This document shows, in pieces, positions 5,521 through 8,881 of a stretch of 8,881 nucleotides of DNA. The notes under the pieces are model-generated. The model did not search any database, was not told the origin of the DNA, and saw only the letters and a program-made list of their open reading frames with translations. The position numbers and the translations under genes were made by a program. Each line of letters opens with the position of its first letter. Within the stretch, counting starts at the first letter, position 1. This DNA comes from an uncultured Bacteroidota bacterium (GTDB lineage Bacteria > Bacteroidota > Bacteroidia > 2-12-FULL-35-15), in the NCBI GenBank assembly GCA_903889605.1, contig CAISYK010000406.1, positions 1-8,881 of the forward strand, read 5' to 3'.

Positions 5521-8500
5521 ATGAAAACAAAACTGCTGATATTAATAGCCTTTTCGGTAATTGGAACAAACGGCTGGAGCCAGATTTCAAATAATCAGGC
5601 TGCACAAAAAAATCAAAATCCGAAACTTGCAAATAGTCTTTCAAAAGATGACAAAACCAGCAGCAATCTCTTTAAGATATTTCCAGGTTCTTCTGAAATT
5701 GATGTTAAAAAGGATATAAGAAATGCAGTTTTTCTTGAAATAGACTTTGCCGAATTGGCCCGTATTAATAAAATGAAATCTTCCCTGCTTACCCTTACCA
5801 TTCCGGTTTCTGAAAACAGCGATGCTGCATTTGATCTCCGCGATGCGAAATTATTGACTGACAACTTTTCAATAATAACAGATAAAAACGAGAAAGTTAA
5901 CTATACTCCTGGGCTTTATTACCAGGGAACAGTTTCTGGAGTTACTCCTTCACTGGCGGCGTGGAGCATGTTTGACAATTCCGTAATGGCAGTGTTTTCT
6001 TACAATAATGCAAATTATGTGTTGGGCTTGTGGAAGGATAAATCAAATGTCAATAATAATATTTACATTTTTTACAATGACAATGATGTGCTTTATCCGA
6101 GGAATTTCACTTGCGGTACCCCCGACGTTCCTAAAAATTTATCCAATAATAATGGGAACGGCGGGCATTTGCAAAGCAATCAATGTATTAAAATATATTT
6201 TGAATGTGATTATCAAATGTTTATTGATAAGGGGAGTGTTGTAAATGTGGCTAATTACGTTACCGGATTGTTTAATGTTATTCAGACACTTTACAATGTG
6301 GAAACTCTCCAAACAGAAGTATCCCAGATATATGTCTGGACAGCAAGTGATCCTTATATACCATTTACCACATCAGGTGATCTTCTTAATAATTTTCAGG
6401 CGACCCGCACAATATTTAACGGCAATGTTGCGCATCTGCTTACCACAAGAAATCTTGGTGCAGGCGGAATGGCATTTCTGGATGTAATATGTACCCCCAA
6501 CACTGCTTATGCCATCAGCAATATTGATAATACTTTTGCTGCATATCCTAATACCAGCTGGACTTCATTGGTTGTTACTCATGAGCTGGGGCACAATTTC
6601 GGATCCAACCACACACATTGGTGCGGATGGCCGGGCGGAGCAATTGACGACTGCTACCCGGTAGAAGGAACCTGTTCTCCCGGACCTACACCGCCGGTAC
6701 TTGGAGGCACAATTATGAGCTATTGTCATTTAACCAGTACCGGAATATTACTTACAAACGGCTTCGGAGCATTGCCTGGAGGTGCCATCAGAGCTTCTTA
6801 TGCGGCTGCATCATGTTTGACGGCATGTGCAAGCCCCCCTGTTGCAGGGTTTATAGGGTCTCCCATGGAATACTGCTCGGCTCCGGCTACCGTTACTTTT
6901 ACTGATCAGACTTTGGGTTATATCACCAACTGGGCCTGGGATATAGACAATAACGGTACGGTAGATTACACCACACAATCTCCTACGCACACCTATTTAA
7001 CAACCGGCACATACACTGTAAAGCTTGTTGCTACTAATGCTAATGGCAGCAATACAATAATAAAAACAAATTATATAATCATCGGCACTGTTGTTCCTTC
7101 AGTGACTATTGCTGTTACAACCGGTTCAAACTCTCTTTGCGCCGGCATGCCTGTTACCTTTACTGCGACAGCTGTTAACGGCGGGGCAAGTCCGATTTAC
7201 CATTGGTATTTGAATGGTGTGACGGTTCCCGGAGGAACATTTCCAACATACACTTCATCACTATTATCAGACGGCGATGTTATAACATGCGGCATAACAT
7301 CCACTGCTCTTTGTCCTAGTCCGGCAACAGCTATTAGTACAGGAATTACTATGACTATAACCCCTATAGTGAACCCTGCAGTTACGGTTTCAATTACTTC
7401 AGGCTCAGCAACAGTTTGTGCAGGAACATCAGTATCATTTTTGGCGACGCCTTTTAACGGCGGTACTGCTCCGGTTTATCAATGGCAGGTAAACGGATTA
7501 AATGTTGGGACAAACAGCACCACCTTCTCTTCATCAACCTTAAATAATGTTGATTTAGTTACCTGCATTTTAACAACAAACGCTGCCTGCGCAAATCCTT
7601 TATCAATTACCAGCGGTATTGTTCCAATTATTGTGAATTCTATAGTCAGTCCGACTGTTTCAATTGCCATTACTTCCGGCACTAACCCAACCTGTGCCGG
7701 GGTTCCGATAACCTTTACTGCTTCGTCAACAAGCGGCGGAACACTCCCTGTATATCAATGGAAAAAAAATGGGATAAATACTATTATCGGTAGTTCTTAC
7801 ACTCCTACCTTACCTGCAAACGGTGATGTAATAACTTGTACCGTTACCTCCAACGCCTCCTGCCTAAGTACAACAACTGGAACAAGCCCCGGTACAACAA
7901 TCAATCTTATACCATCTCCTGTTCCAAGTGTTGCTGCAGCAATAACTTCGGGTACAAATCCGAGCTGCACAGGTTCTGCTATAACCTTTACAGCAACACC
8001 AACTAATGCCACAAGCCCTGCTTACCAATGGTTTTTGAACGGCGGACCAATTCCGGGAGCTCAAAGTCAATCTTACACCCCTTCATCAATTTCTAATGGA
8101 TCTGTAATATATTGTATTTTGACGTCTACCGCGGCCTGCACTTCAACTGCAGCAAGCACAGGAATAAATGTAACCGTTGTTCCAATTGCAGCCATTAATT
8201 TTATTTCCGATGTTGATGTATGCGGCGGCAGTATTGCTTCAAATATTTTTTCAAGTAATCCTTTAGGTGCAAATTATACTTGGACTAACTCGAACACTTC
8301 TATCGGCTTAGCGGCAAATGGAATTGGTGATGTACCTTCATTTAACGGGGTAAACAGCACCAGTTCACCAATTACTGCAACTGTAAATGTGACTCCGTCT
8401 ATAAGCAACTGTCCCGGGACTCCGAATTCTTATACTATTACAATAAATCCTACACCGGTAATCACTCAAACAGGCACTACTCTTAGTTCAAGTGCGGCAT

Positions 8501-8881
8501 CTACTTATCAATGGTATAGAAATGGACAGCTTATTGCGGCAGCCACTTACCAAACCTGCAGCGCCGTACAATATGGAGATTATTGTGTTATTGTTAATGG
8601 AGGAGGCTGTCCTTCAAATGTCATAACCGTTGAAACTGCGGGAATTACTCAATTAGACAACGATTGTTTTTTTAATGTTTATCCTAATCCGAATGATGGA
8701 AACTTTTTTGTTTCCTTTGAGGTTCCCAACAGAAACAACTACACACTGAAAATGATAAATTTGATTGGTGAATTAATCTATAAAGAAACACTTACAGATT
8801 TTGATGGAAAATATTCTAAACAAATGAATTTTGAGAATTTTGGAAAAGGAGTTTATCTGATGAACTTAACAAGTCCTGAAG
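5521..8881 (+). CDS. T9SS-secreted M12-type zinc metalloprotease with PKD and Ig-like repeats, 3' end cut off
   Basis: Translated by hand, the frame stays open from ATG 5521 to the window edge: 1120 codons with no stop. A signal peptide covers residues 1-20 (MKTKLLILIAFSVIG, then WSQ). Residues 21-215 look like a prodomain. The catalytic domain spans about 218-436, with zinc ligands H354, H358 and H364 and catalytic E355 in HELGHNFGSNH, and a Met-turn at M399 (IMSYC), which marks a metzincin close to reprolysin/M12B. Cys198 in NFTCGT sits just before the catalytic domain and could be a cysteine switch. A PKD domain follows (about 437-520, WAWDIDNNG at 471-479), then four Ig-like repeats (525-889), a PKD-like module (about 890-980), another Ig-like module with YQWYRNGQ (about 981-1040) and a type A T9SS sorting domain from about 1050 (NVYPNPNDGNFFV, ending KGVYLMNL). 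Only the last few residues should be missing. It probably digests extracellular protein; the substrate is unknown. It may be co-transcribed with the adhesin gene. Confidence 0.92.
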   Translation, partial: MKTKLLILIAFSVIGTNGWSQISNNQAAQKNQNPKLANSLSKDDKTSSNLFKIFPGSSEIDVKKDIRNAVFLEIDFAELARINKMKSSLLTLTIPVSENSDAAFDLRDAKLLTDNFSIITDKNEKVNYTPGLYYQGTVSGVTPSLAAWSMFDNSVMAVFSYNNANYVLGLWKDKSNVNNNIYIFYNDNDVLYPRNFTCGTPDVPKNLSNNNGNGGHLQSNQCIKIYFECDYQMFIDKGSVVNVANYVTGLFNVIQTLYNVETLQTEVSQIYVWTASDPYIPFTTSGDLLNNFQATRTIFNGNVAHLLTTRNLGAGGMAFLDVICTPNTAYAISNIDNTFAAYPNTSWTSLVVTHELGHNFGSNHTHWCGWPGGAIDDCYPVEGTCSPGPTPPVLGGTIMSYCHLTSTGILLTNGFGALPGGAIRASYAAASCLTACASPPVAGFIGSPMEYCSAPATVTFTDQTLGYITNWAWDIDNNGTVDYTTQSPTHTYLTTGTYTVKLVATNANGSNTIIKTNYIIIGTVVPSVTIAVTTGSNSLCAGMPVTFTATAVNGGASPIYHWYLNGVTVPGGTFPTYTSSLLSDGDVITCGITSTALCPSPATAISTGITMTITPIVNPAVTVSITSGSATVCAGTSVSFLATPFNGGTAPVYQWQVNGLNVGTNSTTFSSSTLNNVDLVTCILTTNAACANPLSITSGIVPIIVNSIVSPTVSIAITSGTNPTCAGVPITFTASSTSGGTLPVYQWKKNGINTIIGSSYTPTLPANGDVITCTVTSNASCLSTTTGTSPGTTINLIPSPVPSVAAAITSGTNPSCTGSAITFTATPTNATSPAYQWFLNGGPIPGAQSQSYTPSSISNGSVIYCILTSTAACTSTAASTGINVTVVPIAAINFISDVDVCGGSIASNIFSSNPLGANYTWTNSNTSIGLAANGIGDVPSFNGVNSTSSPITATVNVTPSISNCPGTPNSYTITINPTPVITQTGTTLSSSAASTYQWYRNGQLIAAATYQTCSAVQYGDYCVIVNGGGCPSNVITVETAGITQLDNDCFFNVYPNPNDGNFFVSFEVPNRNNYTLKMINLIGELIYKETLTDFDGKYSKQMNFENFGKGVYLMNLTSPE
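7093..8187 (+). repeat. four tandem Ig-like coding repeats of 276, 276, 273 and 270 bp
   Basis: Inside the protease gene, four units begin at 7093, 7369, 7645 and 7918 and encode 92, 92, 91 and 90 residues. Each follows the same plan: P-x-V, then ITSGTNPxCAG, VTFTAT, YQWxxNG, a TYTSS-like strand, NGDVITCxxTS and AxC. Cysteines fall at 540/590/598, 633/682/690, 725/773/781 and 816/865/873, so the gap from first to second is 48-50 residues and from second to third always 8. The copies are clearly homologous but have diverged at the DNA level, so they are old duplications and not a fresh expansion. They are stalk-like spacer or adhesion modules of a sort common in Bacteroidota secreted proteins. 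Confidence 0.85.

Noticed and set aside
6008..6905. Three plus-strand reading frames of 60-80 codons within the protease gene
   Set aside because: They lie out of frame inside the long open frame starting at 5521, which carries signal peptide, protease motifs and repeat domains; they are shadows.
7479..8070. Minus-strand reading frames opposite the Ig-like repeats
   Set aside because: They are antisense shadows of the repeat-coding region, low in complexity and rich in Val and Ala or Cys and Ser, with no recognisable domain.
7093..8187. Repeated DNA as a CRISPR array or mobile repeat
   Set aside because: The periodicity of about 276 bp is protein-coding in one open frame and reflects Ig-like domain duplication.

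Overview
The window looks like a chromosomal segment from a member of the Bacteroidota. The evidence is protein architecture: two large secreted proteins end in the two kinds of type IX secretion (T9SS) sorting domain, and they are built from PKD and Ig-like modules typical of that phylum. The DNA is AT-rich, Shine-Dalgarno sequences are mostly absent, and an intergenic repeat of a kind often seen in uncultured Bacteroidota is present. Genus and species cannot be read from the window.

Left part (1-1957, minus strand): a compact three-gene operon, transcribed right to left, for a tripartite ABC exporter of the DevBCA/MacAB type. The order of transcription is ATPase (1957-1259), a lipoprotein-type HlyD-family periplasmic adaptor (1191-238), and an FtsX/DevC-like permease whose first 75 residues are present before the window ends (226-1). 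The adaptor would link the inner-membrane pump to a TolC-like outer-membrane channel, which is not in the window. The cargo is unknown.

Middle (1958-2495): a 538-bp intergenic region between divergent transcription units. I see no convincing gene in it. It holds a Bacteroidota interspersed-repeat core (about 2151-2175), a short perfect hairpin (2193-2210), a 9-bp direct repeat (2407-2452) and a run of ten T just upstream of the next start codon.

Right part (2496-8881, plus strand): two large cell-surface or secreted proteins 79 bp apart. The first (981 aa) has a signal peptide, a nidogen-like (NIDO) domain, Ig-like segments, four PKD domains and a C-terminal type B sorting domain (CHU_C, gliding-motility-associated); it is probably a surface adhesin. 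The second (at least 1120 aa, cut by the window end) is an M12-type metzincin protease with HExxHxxGxxH and a Met-turn. It has a prodomain with a possible cysteine switch, one PKD domain, four tandem Ig-like repeats of about 91 aa with a fixed three-cysteine pattern, further Ig/PKD-like modules and a type A T9SS sorting domain. Both proteins would cross the inner membrane by Sec and the outer membrane by T9SS. Their adjacency suggests an adhesion-plus-proteolysis pair, but shared function is inference.

I found no RNA genes, CRISPR array, insertion sequence, or clear evidence of a wholly new system. The most interesting material is the two-gene surface module and the intergenic repeat.
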